Part shown: positions 17,393 through 26,421 of the stretch, one piece after another
Position numbering within the stretch: position 1 is the first letter of the stretch
Layout: the number at the start of each line of letters is the position of its first letter
Assembly (NCBI GenBank): GCA_049650345.1
Contig: JBARZY010000133.1
Location: 7,845-71,844 of the forward strand
Origin: Glaciecola sp049650345
GTDB taxonomy: Bacteria; Pseudomonadota; Gammaproteobacteria; Enterobacterales; Alteromonadaceae
Length of the DNA: 64,000 bases
Reading direction: 5' to 3'
Notes under the pieces: model-generated
Database searches by the model: none
The model's input: only the letters and a program-made list of their open reading frames with translations
What the model was told of the DNA's origin: nothing
Translations under genes and position numbers: made by a program

Positions 17393-20300
17393 ATACTTTC
17401 TCCTTGCAATCGGTGTCGTTTTGCTGAGTTTGTTGGGCAAAAGACTTGCGGTCAAACACACTGTACAACACAGGAATAAGGAACAAGGTTAATAAAGTGG
17501 CAAACAACAACCCAAAGATAACCGTAACCGCCATGGGCGTGCGTATTTCTGCCCCATCACCCAAGCCAATAGCCATAGGTAACAAGCCAAGTACGGTAGT
17601 GGTGGTGGTCATCAGTATAGGGCGTAAGCGGCTATTAGCAGCTTCTATAATGGCAGCGGTTTTTTCAACATTGTTTGCGCGTAATTGATTAATACGGTCG
17701 ATTAACACTATGGCGTTATTCACCACTATGCCTGCCAACATAATAAGACCAATAAACACCACTACGCTTACGTTGGTACCGGTAATAAACAGGCCATATA
17801 CCGAGCCGGCACAAGCCATGGGTACCGTAAACAAAATTAAGAAAGGGTGTAACAATGACTCAAACTGCGAAGCCATAACTAAGTACACCATAAAGACCGC
17901 CAACGCTAATGCCATATATAACGAGCTAAAGCTGGCGTCCATTTCTTCACTTTGCCCCGACACTTTTGCTTGTAATGCTAAAGGCAGTTGCAGTTGTGCA
18001 ATAGCGGCTTGGGCATCAATTACGCCTGCGCCTAAATCACCATAAGCTAAATTTGCCGTTACCCTTACTACGCGTTGTTGACCTACTCGTGTAATTTCAC
18101 TTGGGCCTACCGACATACTAATGTCTGCCACCGTATTGAGTGATACCGACGGCGATGCACCAGGGTTAACAATTAAATTACCAATATCGGCTAATGAATC
18201 GCGCTGCGCTTCTTGGGTACGAACCAAAATGTCTACTTTGCGATCATCAACGCTAAATTTGCTGGCAATATCGCCGCCTACTTTAGTGGCGATTAAGCGT
18301 GACACATCAGGTGCATTTAACCCAAGTTGCGCCAGCTGCGCGTGGTTAAACACCACTTTTAGTTCCGGATTGCCGCTTTGAAGTGAGCTTTTAACGTCAG
18401 CAAAACGGTCATTTGCGGCCATTGCGGTGACTAGCTTATCACCATAACGCTTCAGCAAATCTAAATCATATCCAGCAATTTGAACTTCTACTGGCGTAGT
18501 AAAGGTAAATAACTCAGGGCTTCCAAACTTACTTTGCACACCTGCTTTTGACGCTAAATACTCGCGCATGGCTTGTTTTACGGTATCTTCATCAGCTTGC
18601 GTTGCGCTATTATTCATCACTACGTTTAGCTTACCCCAATGATCGCCACCTTGTGCAGGAGACGCGTTCATTAAACTGCCTGTTCCCGCAAGCGCATAGG
18701 TGCGCTCAACCAAACTTTGTTGCTCAGTAAATATGGCGAGATCGGTAATCACGCGGTCAGTATTTTCAAGTCGTGAACCGGTTGGCAGGGTAACTTCAAC
18801 ACTAAATTCGCCTTGTGACATAGGCGGTATCAGCTCAACCCCAAGCTTAGGCACCAGTAACAAGGCCAATAACGACACGGTAGTAATACTGGCAATTACC
18901 ACGACTTTTGCTTCAAGCGCGCGATCAAGGGCTATTTTATATACACGAGCCAATGCTGAATAGACTTTATCAAATACCCATAATGGACCGCGAAACACCC
19001 AAGATAAGCCCTTTGACACCAATCTGAAAAGCGACACCAACAAGCTAACAACAAATACCGGCAAATAATAAAAAACGCCTTTTATTATCCAAGTAAAGGG
19101 TAAGCGCAAGTAATAAAACACCAATGCCACTTTGCTTGTAGGTTTTTGGGTAACAACTGGTGCCCCTAAATCGAGCTCGTCTTTTTTAACATTCGATTTT
19201 TCGCGTGCAGCAAGCATAGGAATAAGAGTAAGTGCCACCACTAATGAAGCGGCTAGTGCAAAGGTAACGGTTAAAGCTTGATCAGAAAACAACTGCCCTG
19301 CTATGCCTTCAACAAATACCAGAGGGAAAAACACTGCCATAGTGGTTAAGGTTGACGCCACAATGGCCATCGACACTTCAGAAGTCCCTTTAGCAGCAGC
19401 TTCATGACTGTTTTTATTGTCTTTTTTATGTCGGTCTATATTTTCAAGTACCACAATAGAGTTGTCGACTAACAACCCTATTGCCAATGCTATACCGCCC
19501 AAACTCATAATATTTAAACTAATATCGTAGCTATACATTAAGTTAAAGGTGGCAATAATTGATACCGGTATAGAAATAGAGATAATCAGCGTGGGCCAAA
19601 TATTTTTTAAGAAAAAATACAAAATAAACATGGCCAATACCCCGCCAATAATGGCTGCGCTTTTCACCTCTTCAATAGCGCTAGCAATAAATACTGACTG
19701 GTCGTACACCATTTGCAATTGATAGTTTTGTGGCATGGCCTCACGAATACGTGTTAACCGATCATTAACCAATTTCGCAACTTGTACGGTATTGGCATCA
19801 CCCTCTTTATAAATGGCAATTTCTACGCCTTCTAAGCCATCAAAACGAGTAATTGAACTACGCTCTTTATAGGTGTCTACTACCTGCGCCACGTCACTTA
19901 ATTTAATATGTTTGCCATTGCGTGTTGCAATATACAAATTACGCATATCATCTAAGCTTTGAAACTGATTAATAGTACGTACCAAATATTCTTGCGTACC
20001 ATCTTCAACACGCCCGCCCGACGTATTCACATTTTCAGCTTCTAAGCGCTGGGTAATTTCAGCTAACGAAATATTTAATTGCCCTGTGCGCTGTTGATTT
20101 ATAAGCACGTGTATTTCATTTTCAAGGCCACCGCCTACGCGCACCGACGCAACGCCTTCAACAGATTCAAGCGCGCGCTTTATATCTTCTTCAGCGTAAT
20201 TGCGTACCCGCTTCATGCTAGCAATATCCATAGGATTAGCTGCTTCATTGGTTTTCTCAGAGTTACTACTGCCTAAACCAAAGCGCAATATGGGATCTAA

Positions 20301-20696
20301 ACTGGGGTTAAACCTCAACAATAAGGGGCGTTTAACATCTAAAGGTAAAAACAACACATCGAGTTTTTCACGTACCTCTAAACTGGCCACATCCATTTCA
20401 GTGCCCCATTCAAACTCTAATACCACATCCGACTGCTCGGCTTTTGATGCAGAAATCACCTTCCTAACACCCTTTACTACGCCGACGGCCTCTTCAATGG
20501 GTTTAGTAACCAGTTGCTCTACTTCACCAGGCGCTGCGCCTAAATAATCGGTTCTAATGGTAAGCGTTGGATAAGACAGCTCTGGCAATAAGTTAATTGA
20601 CAAACGTCCTAGCGATACAAAACCAAATAATAGAACCGCTAAGGTAAACATCCACACCGTCACCGGCCGTTTTACTGCCACATCTATTAAGTTCAT
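17385..20696 (-). CDS. RND efflux pump permease, first pump of the operon, with extra membrane-associated insert
   Basis: A 1103-residue RND permease, about 60-80 longer than AcrB. Family features are KRPVTVWMFTLAVL at the N-terminus, helix 4 GGIALAIGLLVDNSIVVLENI, and GIVVNNAIVLIDRINQLR near the C-terminus. The extra length is between the two halves, at about residues 497-578. There the usual short linker is replaced by a stretch with several hydrophobic segments (VALVFYYLRLPFTWIIKGVF, YYLPVFVVSLLVSLF). AGGGGA precedes the ATG. It follows the adaptor by 15 bases and overlaps the second pump, so all three should be one transcript. No outer-membrane factor is encoded here; the complex would need one encoded elsewhere. 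Confidence 0.92.
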   Translation of the reverse strand: MNLIDVAVKRPVTVWMFTLAVLLFGFVSLGRLSINLLPELSYPTLTIRTDYLGAAPGEVEQLVTKPIEEAVGVVKGVRKVISASKAEQSDVVLEFEWGTEMDVASLEVREKLDVLFLPLDVKRPLLLRFNPSLDPILRFGLGSSNSEKTNEAANPMDIASMKRVRNYAEEDIKRALESVEGVASVRVGGGLENEIHVLINQQRTGQLNISLAEITQRLEAENVNTSGGRVEDGTQEYLVRTINQFQSLDDMRNLYIATRNGKHIKLSDVAQVVDTYKERSSITRFDGLEGVEIAIYKEGDANTVQVAKLVNDRLTRIREAMPQNYQLQMVYDQSVFIASAIEEVKSAAIIGGVLAMFILYFFLKNIWPTLIISISIPVSIIATFNLMYSYDISLNIMSLGGIALAIGLLVDNSIVVLENIDRHKKDNKNSHEAAAKGTSEVSMAIVASTLTTMAVFFPLVFVEGIAGQLFSDQALTVTFALAASLVVALTLIPMLAAREKSNVKKDELDLGAPVVTQKPTSKVALVFYYLRLPFTWIIKGVFYYLPVFVVSLLVSLFRLVSKGLSWVFRGPLWVFDKVYSALARVYKIALDRALEAKVVVIASITTVSLLALLLVPKLGVELIPPMSQGEFSVEVTLPTGSRLENTDRVITDLAIFTEQQSLVERTYALAGTGSLMNASPAQGGDHWGKLNVVMNNSATQADEDTVKQAMREYLASKAGVQSKFGSPELFTFTTPVEVQIAGYDLDLLKRYGDKLVTAMAANDRFADVKSSLQSGNPELKVVFNHAQLAQLGLNAPDVSRLIATKVGGDIASKFSVDDRKVDILVRTQEAQRDSLADIGNLIVNPGASPSVSLNTVADISMSVGPSEITRVGQQRVVRVTANLAYGDLGAGVIDAQAAIAQLQLPLALQAKVSGQSEEMDASFSSLYMALALAVFMVYLVMASQFESLLHPFLILFTVPMACAGSVYGLFITGTNVSVVVFIGLIMLAGIVVNNAIVLIDRINQLRANNVEKTAAIIEAANSRLRPILMTTTTTVLGLLPMAIGLGDGAEIRTPMAVTVIFGLLFATLLTLFLIPVLYSVFDRKSFAQQTQQNDTDCKEKVYG

Positions 20697-20711
20697 GTGT
20701 ATTCCCCTAAA

Positions 20712-21818
20712 TTAGATGTTTACAATTTCAACAGTAGCGTTGTCTTTTAAGTTTTGATGCCCAGTAATAACAACAGTTTCGTTGCCTGTAAGGCCATTGG
20801 TAACTTCTATATAATTACCCTCTTGATAGCCCACATCTACTTGCACTTTTTTCGCAATGCCCGTGTCATCGACCACAAACACGTTAAAGGTATCGTCTAG
20901 CGCTAACATTGCTTTGCGTGGTAATAAAGTAGCATTGGTGCGAGTGTCATAGTTTAGGCTCACTTGAGTAAACATCCCTGCTTTTAGCTGGTTACTGTTA
21001 TTGGGCACACGTAAGGTGACTTTAAAGGTGCCGGTTTGCGCGTCTATTACCGGGCTAATACGCTCAACAAAAGCATTTACTGACTGGTTATTTAACGCGG
21101 TAATAGACAAGGTAGCTTGTTGTTCTTTATGTACGCGTGAAAGCTCTTTTTCGGGTAAGTGCACAATGCCATATAGCTGTTTTTGTTGCACAATATGAAA
21201 CATACGTTCGCGTTGGAACGACTCGGTTAAGTTCCCTACTTTCGCGTTACGCTCGGCAATATATCCGCTAATGGGTGCCACTATAGTGGTTTCTTTTAAA
21301 TCGAGTTCAGCCAAAGCTAACATGGCTTTTGCCGACTCGTATTGAGCGTTAAGCTTATCGTAAACGTCATCACTCACTAACTTTTTGTTATACACTTTGT
21401 TAATTTTAGCAAGCTCTTTTTCAATGCCTTGCAAATCAGCTGCAGCGCGGCGTAAACTCAATTCATAGCGCTCAGGCTCTAACTTGGCAAGTATTTGACC
21501 CTTTTCTACGTAATCACCTTCTTCAACCATAATATGTTCAATAATGCCAGCCGCTCGCGCTACCACAAATGCTTCTTCTTTGGCCTCAAGCACGGCAGTC
21601 GTCGTATAATTTGAAGAAATGTTGCCAGTAGTTACCTGCGCAACTTCTACCGGTATGGGTATTATTTTCACTTCTTCTTTTGCTTGTGTTTCTTTAACCG
21701 CTTCGGCTTGTCCACAACCGCTAAGCGCAAGCGTGGCCGCTAACATTGATACGAACAATACTGGCTTTATTAGCGCATGTAGGGTGCTGGGTGAGGTAAA
21801 AAAAGTCTTGGCTTCCAT
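20712..21818 (-). CDS. RND efflux adaptor (membrane fusion protein), lipoprotein
   Basis: A periplasmic adaptor that links the RND pumps to an outer-membrane channel. After a signal peptide with lipobox LALSGC it shows the family layout. A first half-lipoyl strand is followed by an alpha-helical hairpin (LRRAAADLQGIEKELAKINK and following), the second half-lipoyl motif APISGYIAERNAKVGNLT, a beta barrel (KVTLRVPN, GMFTQVSL) and a membrane-proximal domain. I prefer ATG 21818 (MEAKTFF, with GGAA upstream; 368 residues). A start at 21851 would add 11 residues ahead of the signal peptide and has no clear ribosome site. It is the first gene of a three-gene operon. Confidence 0.88.
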   Translation of the reverse strand: MEAKTFFTSPSTLHALIKPVLFVSMLAATLALSGCGQAEAVKETQAKEEVKIIPIPVEVAQVTTGNISSNYTTTAVLEAKEEAFVVARAAGIIEHIMVEEGDYVEKGQILAKLEPERYELSLRRAAADLQGIEKELAKINKVYNKKLVSDDVYDKLNAQYESAKAMLALAELDLKETTIVAPISGYIAERNAKVGNLTESFQRERMFHIVQQKQLYGIVHLPEKELSRVHKEQQATLSITALNNQSVNAFVERISPVIDAQTGTFKVTLRVPNNSNQLKAGMFTQVSLNYDTRTNATLLPRKAMLALDDTFNVFVVDDTGIAKKVQVDVGYQEGNYIEVTNGLTGNETVVITGHQNLKDNATVEIVNI

Positions 21819-21851
21819 ATTATTTTTCCAAAGTGTGTTAAATGTATTCAT

Positions 21852-22171
21852 TGTTTTATATTAAACAGCTATAACATTGACTTAGCATTGACTGTGCCAT
21901 TAAAAATTTATACATATAAATCAACAACATAAATTTATTAGTAATCGATAGTGATAATAATAAAGAAAAAGAGTTAGCGAATTTCGCTATTTGTTAGTTC
22001 AATTGTTACAACTTATGTGTTTATGCCAACTAAATGATGATAAACATTGTCAACATCAACATGCTTACAATTTTTACACGGTAAACGCTACCCAGTGTTA
22101 GCCGGTTGTGCTTTACTTAAGCATAACGGCAGTTATCAGAATAAAAAAAGTTAAAATAAAAAAGGGAAAAC
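21852..22171. other. divergent intergenic region with a 7-1-7 palindrome
   Basis: This AT-rich stretch separates the efflux adaptor (minus) from the tricorn-like protease (plus) and must hold both promoters. I see no gene in it. It contains an exact inverted repeat TAGCGAA-T-TTCGCTA at 21975-21989, a plausible operator. The AAGGGAAA just before 22172 is the ribosome site of the protease gene. Confidence 0.5.
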
Positions 22172-25100
22172 ATGAAATCATTTATTGCACTGTTTTTGTT
22201 AATCAGCGTTAGCATTAATGCGGCCGCGCAACTTACCCCAGAATGGGTGCGTTACCCCGCTATCTCGCCACAAGGCGACACTATTGCATTTACCTATAAA
22301 GGCGATATTTATAGCGTACCGGCTTCCGGCGGTGATGCCACACGGCTTACCTTCCATCAAGCCCACGATTATCAACCAGTGTGGAGCCATGACGGGCAAC
22401 ACTTAGCCTTTGCGTCTGACCGCTTTGGTAATTTCGATGTGTATGTCATGCCAGCGCAAGGCGGTAAAGCCACCCGTCTAAGCTATCACTCAAGCAACGA
22501 AGAGCCCTATACCTTTTCATTAAACAATCAAAGCGTAATATTTAAAGGCCAACGACTCGACACCAATGCACATCGTCAGCATCCTACTTCGCGTCAAGCT
22601 GAATTATATGAAGTGCCAGTTGATGGTGGACGCGTTACGCAGGTACTTACCGTGCCGGCAGAGTATGTTCAGCTGAGTCAAAATGGTAAAAAGATGATAT
22701 ATCAAGACAATAAGGGCACTGAAAACCCTTGGCGTAAGCATCATCGTTCATCAATAACCCGTGATATTTGGGAGTATACGTTTAGTAACGGTAAGCATAA
22801 AAAACTCACCGATTTTAAAGGCGAAGACCGTAACCCCATTTATACCAACAACGACGACAGCATGTATTACTTAAGCGAAGAAAGCGGCAGTTTCAATGTG
22901 CATAAGCGCAAGTTGTCTCGCTCATCTAGTACACAATTAACAGAATTTGATTTACACCCTGTTCGCTTCTTATCATATGGTAATAACACCTTAGCCTTTG
23001 GGTATCATGGCAAGGTATACACAATGACAAACGAACAAGCTCCGCAACTGGTAAATATCAGTATCCGCACTCAAGACGTTAGTAATCATACTGACATGAT
23101 AGGCATAGACGGTGACATTAGTGAAATGGCGGTGTCTCATAGCGGCGACGAAATTGCTTATATTGCCAATGGTGACGTATTTGTATCGTCTACCGATGGT
23201 GCTTTTACCAAGCAAATTACCCGCACTGCAGGCGAAGAAGCATTTGTGAGTTTTGCCGCCAACGACGAATACATAATGTACAGCGCCCAGCGCGACAGTA
23301 AATGGAGTGTATTTAAAGCCAGTAAAGTACGTGAAGTTGAGCCCTTTTATTACGCAGCGACACTGATTGAAGAAAAGCCTTTGATTGTAAGCAGTTCAGA
23401 TAACTACTTAGCCAAAATGTCGCCAAACGGTAAAAAGATTGCCTATATAGAAGACCGCCGCAGCCTAAAAGTACTCGATGTAAGCACGCAAAAAAGCATC
23501 ACGTTAGTGCCCCGTAGTGAAATGATCCACATGCGAGATGGCGACCAGCACTTTTCATGGAGCCCCGACAGCCAATGGATATTGTTTCAATACGACAAGC
23601 TGCTTAACAATGCCGACGTAGCATTGGTTCGTGCTGATGGCAGTGAAAGCATTAACACTATTGTGCCTAGCGGTTACTACGATGCATCTCCTACTTGGGC
23701 GAACGATGGCAAACAAATTATGTGGATGTCAAATCGCCATGGTTTAAAAAGCTATGCCACCAGTGGACGCTCTCAATTTGATGTATACGGCTTATTTTTA
23801 ACACAACAAGCCTATGATAAATTCACCTTAAGTGAAGACGATTACAATTTGCTTGAGGCCATTGACGAGGCCAACAGCAGTGACGAATCAGAAACCGACG
23901 AAAGCGAAACATCAGACGCTGAGCAAAACGAACAACAAGATACGCCGCCCATAGACATTGAATTTGACGGTTTAGAAGATCGCATCAAGCGCTTTACTAT
24001 TCACTCTTCTAATTTAGAAGATGCGGTGCTTAGTGCAGATGGCACCACACTGTATTATTTATCCAAATTTGAAGATAACTACGACTTATGGGAAACCAAT
24101 TTACGTACCCAAGAAACCCGCAAAGCCATTAGTTTAGGTGCGCCCGATGGCCGCTTAATGTGGGACGCTAACAAAGAAAACTTATACTTGTTAAGCGACG
24201 GCAGCATATCAACTTTAGTACCCGATGACGGCGACGTTTCAGGCATTTATATTAGCGAAAAAGCCGAGATTGACCGTAACGCAGTGCGCTTGCATGCATT
24301 TGATCATGTATGGTTACGAACGGCTAAGATATTTTACGAACCCACTTATCACGGTATTGATTGGAACAAAATGTATACCGAGTACCGCGGTAAAGTGGCA
24401 CATACCGCAAACCAGTATGAATTTACCGAGCTCCTAAGTGAAATGCTGGGCGAGCTAAACGTTTCGCATTCTGGCGCTGGGTATCGTGGTGGTAGCGATA
24501 ACCCTGATGCTACTGCATCTTTAGGCGTATTTCATGATTATGAATACAAGGGAAATGGCATAAAGATTACAGAGGTCATCAACGGTGGCCCCTTAGATAA
24601 AGCCAAGTTTGATGTTGCGCCGGGTATGATCATTAACAAAATTAATGGCGAAGCGATTACCAATAATATGGATTGGGCTAAATTGCTCAACAGAAAAGCC
24701 AACAAATTTACGCTGTTAGACATAGTAGATCAACAAGGTAAGATGTTTCAAATTACCATGAAGCCTATTTCACAGCGTGATTTAAGCCGTTTGTTATACA
24801 AGCGCTTCGTAAAACTAAACGAACTAGAAGTACTTGAACGCAGTAAAGGCAAGCTGGGTTATGTACATATTCCCGGTATGGGCGATGGTCCATTTAGAAG
24901 CATATACAACGACATGATGGGCCGTTTTTACAACAAAAAAGGCATGGTAGTAGACACGCGTTTTAACGGTGGTGGCGATTTGGTGGCCGACCTGGCGATG
25001 TTTTTTACCGGTGAAAGCTTTTTAACCTACGCCACAGAAGACAAAGTGGTGGGTGGCGAGCCTACATCTCGTTACACTAAACCGGTTATTGCCTTGTTTA

Positions 25101-25399
25101 ACGAGTCGATGTACAGCGATGGGCATTGTTATGCCAGTGGTTACAAAGATTTGAATTTAGGTAAATCAGTAGGTATGCCAGTTCCTGGTACGTGCAGTTT
25201 TGCTGGCTGGGAAAGCTTGCCTTTAGGTGGATATTGGGGCGTAGTACCGGTAAGTGCAAAAAACAAAAAAGGCGAATGGTTAGAGAACAACCAAACACCG
25301 CCAGATATTGAAGTACGCAATGCTCCCGACGTTGTAGCATTTGGGCGCGACCAACAGCTAGAAAGAGCGGTAAAAGAGTTACTGAAAACAACGCGGTAA
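22172..25399 (+). CDS. exported tricorn-type S41 protease
   Basis: A 1075-residue tricorn-protease homologue with a signal peptide (MKSFIALFLLISVSINAAAQ), so it acts outside the cytoplasm. The N-terminal two-thirds is beta-propeller repeats of the PD40/TolB type (ISPQGDTIAFTYKGDIYSVP, WSHDGQHLAFASDRFGNFDVYV). An acidic linker rich in Ser, Glu and Asp lies at about 566-600. A helical region, a PDZ domain (about 770-860) and the S41 catalytic core follow. By comparison with archaeal tricorn (Ser745-His746, Ser965-Asp966, Glu1023), I match Ser765-His766, Ser982-Asp983 and Glu1047, so the site looks complete. It should cleave peptides. It is a single gene with its own terminator. Confidence 0.92.
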   Translation: MKSFIALFLLISVSINAAAQLTPEWVRYPAISPQGDTIAFTYKGDIYSVPASGGDATRLTFHQAHDYQPVWSHDGQHLAFASDRFGNFDVYVMPAQGGKATRLSYHSSNEEPYTFSLNNQSVIFKGQRLDTNAHRQHPTSRQAELYEVPVDGGRVTQVLTVPAEYVQLSQNGKKMIYQDNKGTENPWRKHHRSSITRDIWEYTFSNGKHKKLTDFKGEDRNPIYTNNDDSMYYLSEESGSFNVHKRKLSRSSSTQLTEFDLHPVRFLSYGNNTLAFGYHGKVYTMTNEQAPQLVNISIRTQDVSNHTDMIGIDGDISEMAVSHSGDEIAYIANGDVFVSSTDGAFTKQITRTAGEEAFVSFAANDEYIMYSAQRDSKWSVFKASKVREVEPFYYAATLIEEKPLIVSSSDNYLAKMSPNGKKIAYIEDRRSLKVLDVSTQKSITLVPRSEMIHMRDGDQHFSWSPDSQWILFQYDKLLNNADVALVRADGSESINTIVPSGYYDASPTWANDGKQIMWMSNRHGLKSYATSGRSQFDVYGLFLTQQAYDKFTLSEDDYNLLEAIDEANSSDESETDESETSDAEQNEQQDTPPIDIEFDGLEDRIKRFTIHSSNLEDAVLSADGTTLYYLSKFEDNYDLWETNLRTQETRKAISLGAPDGRLMWDANKENLYLLSDGSISTLVPDDGDVSGIYISEKAEIDRNAVRLHAFDHVWLRTAKIFYEPTYHGIDWNKMYTEYRGKVAHTANQYEFTELLSEMLGELNVSHSGAGYRGGSDNPDATASLGVFHDYEYKGNGIKITEVINGGPLDKAKFDVAPGMIINKINGEAITNNMDWAKLLNRKANKFTLLDIVDQQGKMFQITMKPISQRDLSRLLYKRFVKLNELEVLERSKGKLGYVHIPGMGDGPFRSIYNDMMGRFYNKKGMVVDTRFNGGGDLVADLAMFFTGESFLTYATEDKVVGGEPTSRYTKPVIALFNESMYSDGHCYASGYKDLNLGKSVGMPVPGTCSFAGWESLPLGGYWGVVPVSAKNKKGEWLENNQTPPDIEVRNAPDVVAFGRDQQLERAVKELLKTTR

Positions 25400-25436
25400 T
25401 GCGTATGTGAGTATTACTCAAAGAAGTGACAAGACT

Positions 25437-25466
25437 AAAAGGATCTAGCAAGCTAGGTCCTTTTTT
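25437..25466 (+). terminator. intrinsic terminator after the tricorn-like gene
   Basis: Inverted repeat AAAAGGATCTAGC / GCTAGGTCCTTTT (one G-T pair) with a two-base AA apex that would open slightly, followed by a T-run (TTTTTT). It lies 37 bases after the stop codon. Confidence 0.85.
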
Positions 25467-25530
25467 AAATAATCTGGTTTTTGGCAGCAGTCACATCGCT
25501 TATTGCGGCAATAACTATTCTAAGTTCTGA

Positions 25531-26352
25531 TTAGCCTAACCCAATTACACGTTCAATTTCAGCGGCAACTTGCTCAGGGTGCTCTAACGGAAACATGTGT
25601 CCTCCCTGCGGCATGCAAACATGCTCGACCGTAGGGTTTCCTCTTAAGAAGGGTTTGTATAATTTGGGTACACATACTTTCGATTGCTTAGCCGTGACTA
25701 GCGTAGCGGGTACCTGTAACTTGCCGTAGTGCTTGCTCAGATTAGTGGGTAAGGTTCTAAAAATATTGGTCTCTACATCTACATCAAAATGTAAACATAG
25801 TTGGCCATCTTGCTCGTGTGTAACCGCGTTTACATAATCGCGGATACACCTTTCTTGCATATCTTTAAAGAGTGTTTTTTGACTAAAATACGCCACCAAA
25901 TCCTCTTCTAAATGCCAACGTGTCCTTCTGATTTTGGTTAAGCCTGCAGGTGTCAGTTTATCAATAAAAGGGGTTTTCTTAACTATCTTAAACATCCATG
26001 CGGCTGGGCCTGTAATTAAAGGTGGGTCAAGCATCACTAGGCGGTCAAACAAATCGGGGCGCTGGCAGCAAGCCAAATATGAGAGCACCCCACCAAAAGA
26101 GTGTCCCAAAGCGATGATGGGTGTATCTGCACCTTGTTGCTGCTTTTGCTCTTCAACGTATGCAATAAGTTCATCAACTTGATGATGCCAGTTATCAACC
26201 AATGGAAATTGCTGATCGTGCGCATATTTGTCTTTGGCAATAATGGTAAAGTTATGGTTCAGCGAAGTAAAAAGTGCGTTATAGCTTTGCGCGGGAAAAC
26301 CATTAGCATGAGCAAAGTTGATAATAGGCTTGTTGATGTGGTTTGACTCAAT
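25531..26352 (-). CDS. alpha/beta hydrolase with apparent non-AUG (ATT) start
   Basis: An alpha/beta-hydrolase-fold enzyme. The nucleophile elbow GHSFGG gives Ser at about residue 85, and the catalytic His is in PQGGHMFPLEHP. Family-typical sequence begins well upstream of any ATG: the frame encodes INFAHANGFPAQSYNALF, including the oxyanion-hole HANGFP block. The same frame is closed by a TAA at 26359-26361. Between that stop and the conserved block there is no ATG, GTG, TTG or CTG in frame. The most sensible start is ATT at 26352 (273 residues). The only conventional start, TTG at 26202, would remove the first 50 residues and destroy the oxyanion site. No good Shine-Dalgarno is visible, so a damaged 5' end is also possible. 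The substrate is unknown. Confidence 0.75.
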   Translation of the reverse strand: MESNHINKPIINFAHANGFPAQSYNALFTSLNHNFTIIAKDKYAHDQQFPLVDNWHHQVDELIAYVEEQKQQQGADTPIIALGHSFGGVLSYLACCQRPDLFDRLVMLDPPLITGPAAWMFKIVKKTPFIDKLTPAGLTKIRRTRWHLEEDLVAYFSQKTLFKDMQERCIRDYVNAVTHEQDGQLCLHFDVDVETNIFRTLPTNLSKHYGKLQVPATLVTAKQSKVCVPKLYKPFLRGNPTVEHVCMPQGGHMFPLEHPEQVAAEIERVIGLG

Positions 26353-26421
26353 TGATGTTTAACAGTATTCCCAATATAGCAGTGCAGGTTTAACAAGCGC
26401 AAGTAGCGCACAACAAATATA

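Noticed and set aside
17393..17461. Upstream ATG start for the second RND pump
   Set aside because: It would add 23 residues unlike the family and lie inside the previous pump gene, while ATG 17392 has AAGGAG and begins at the normal family position.
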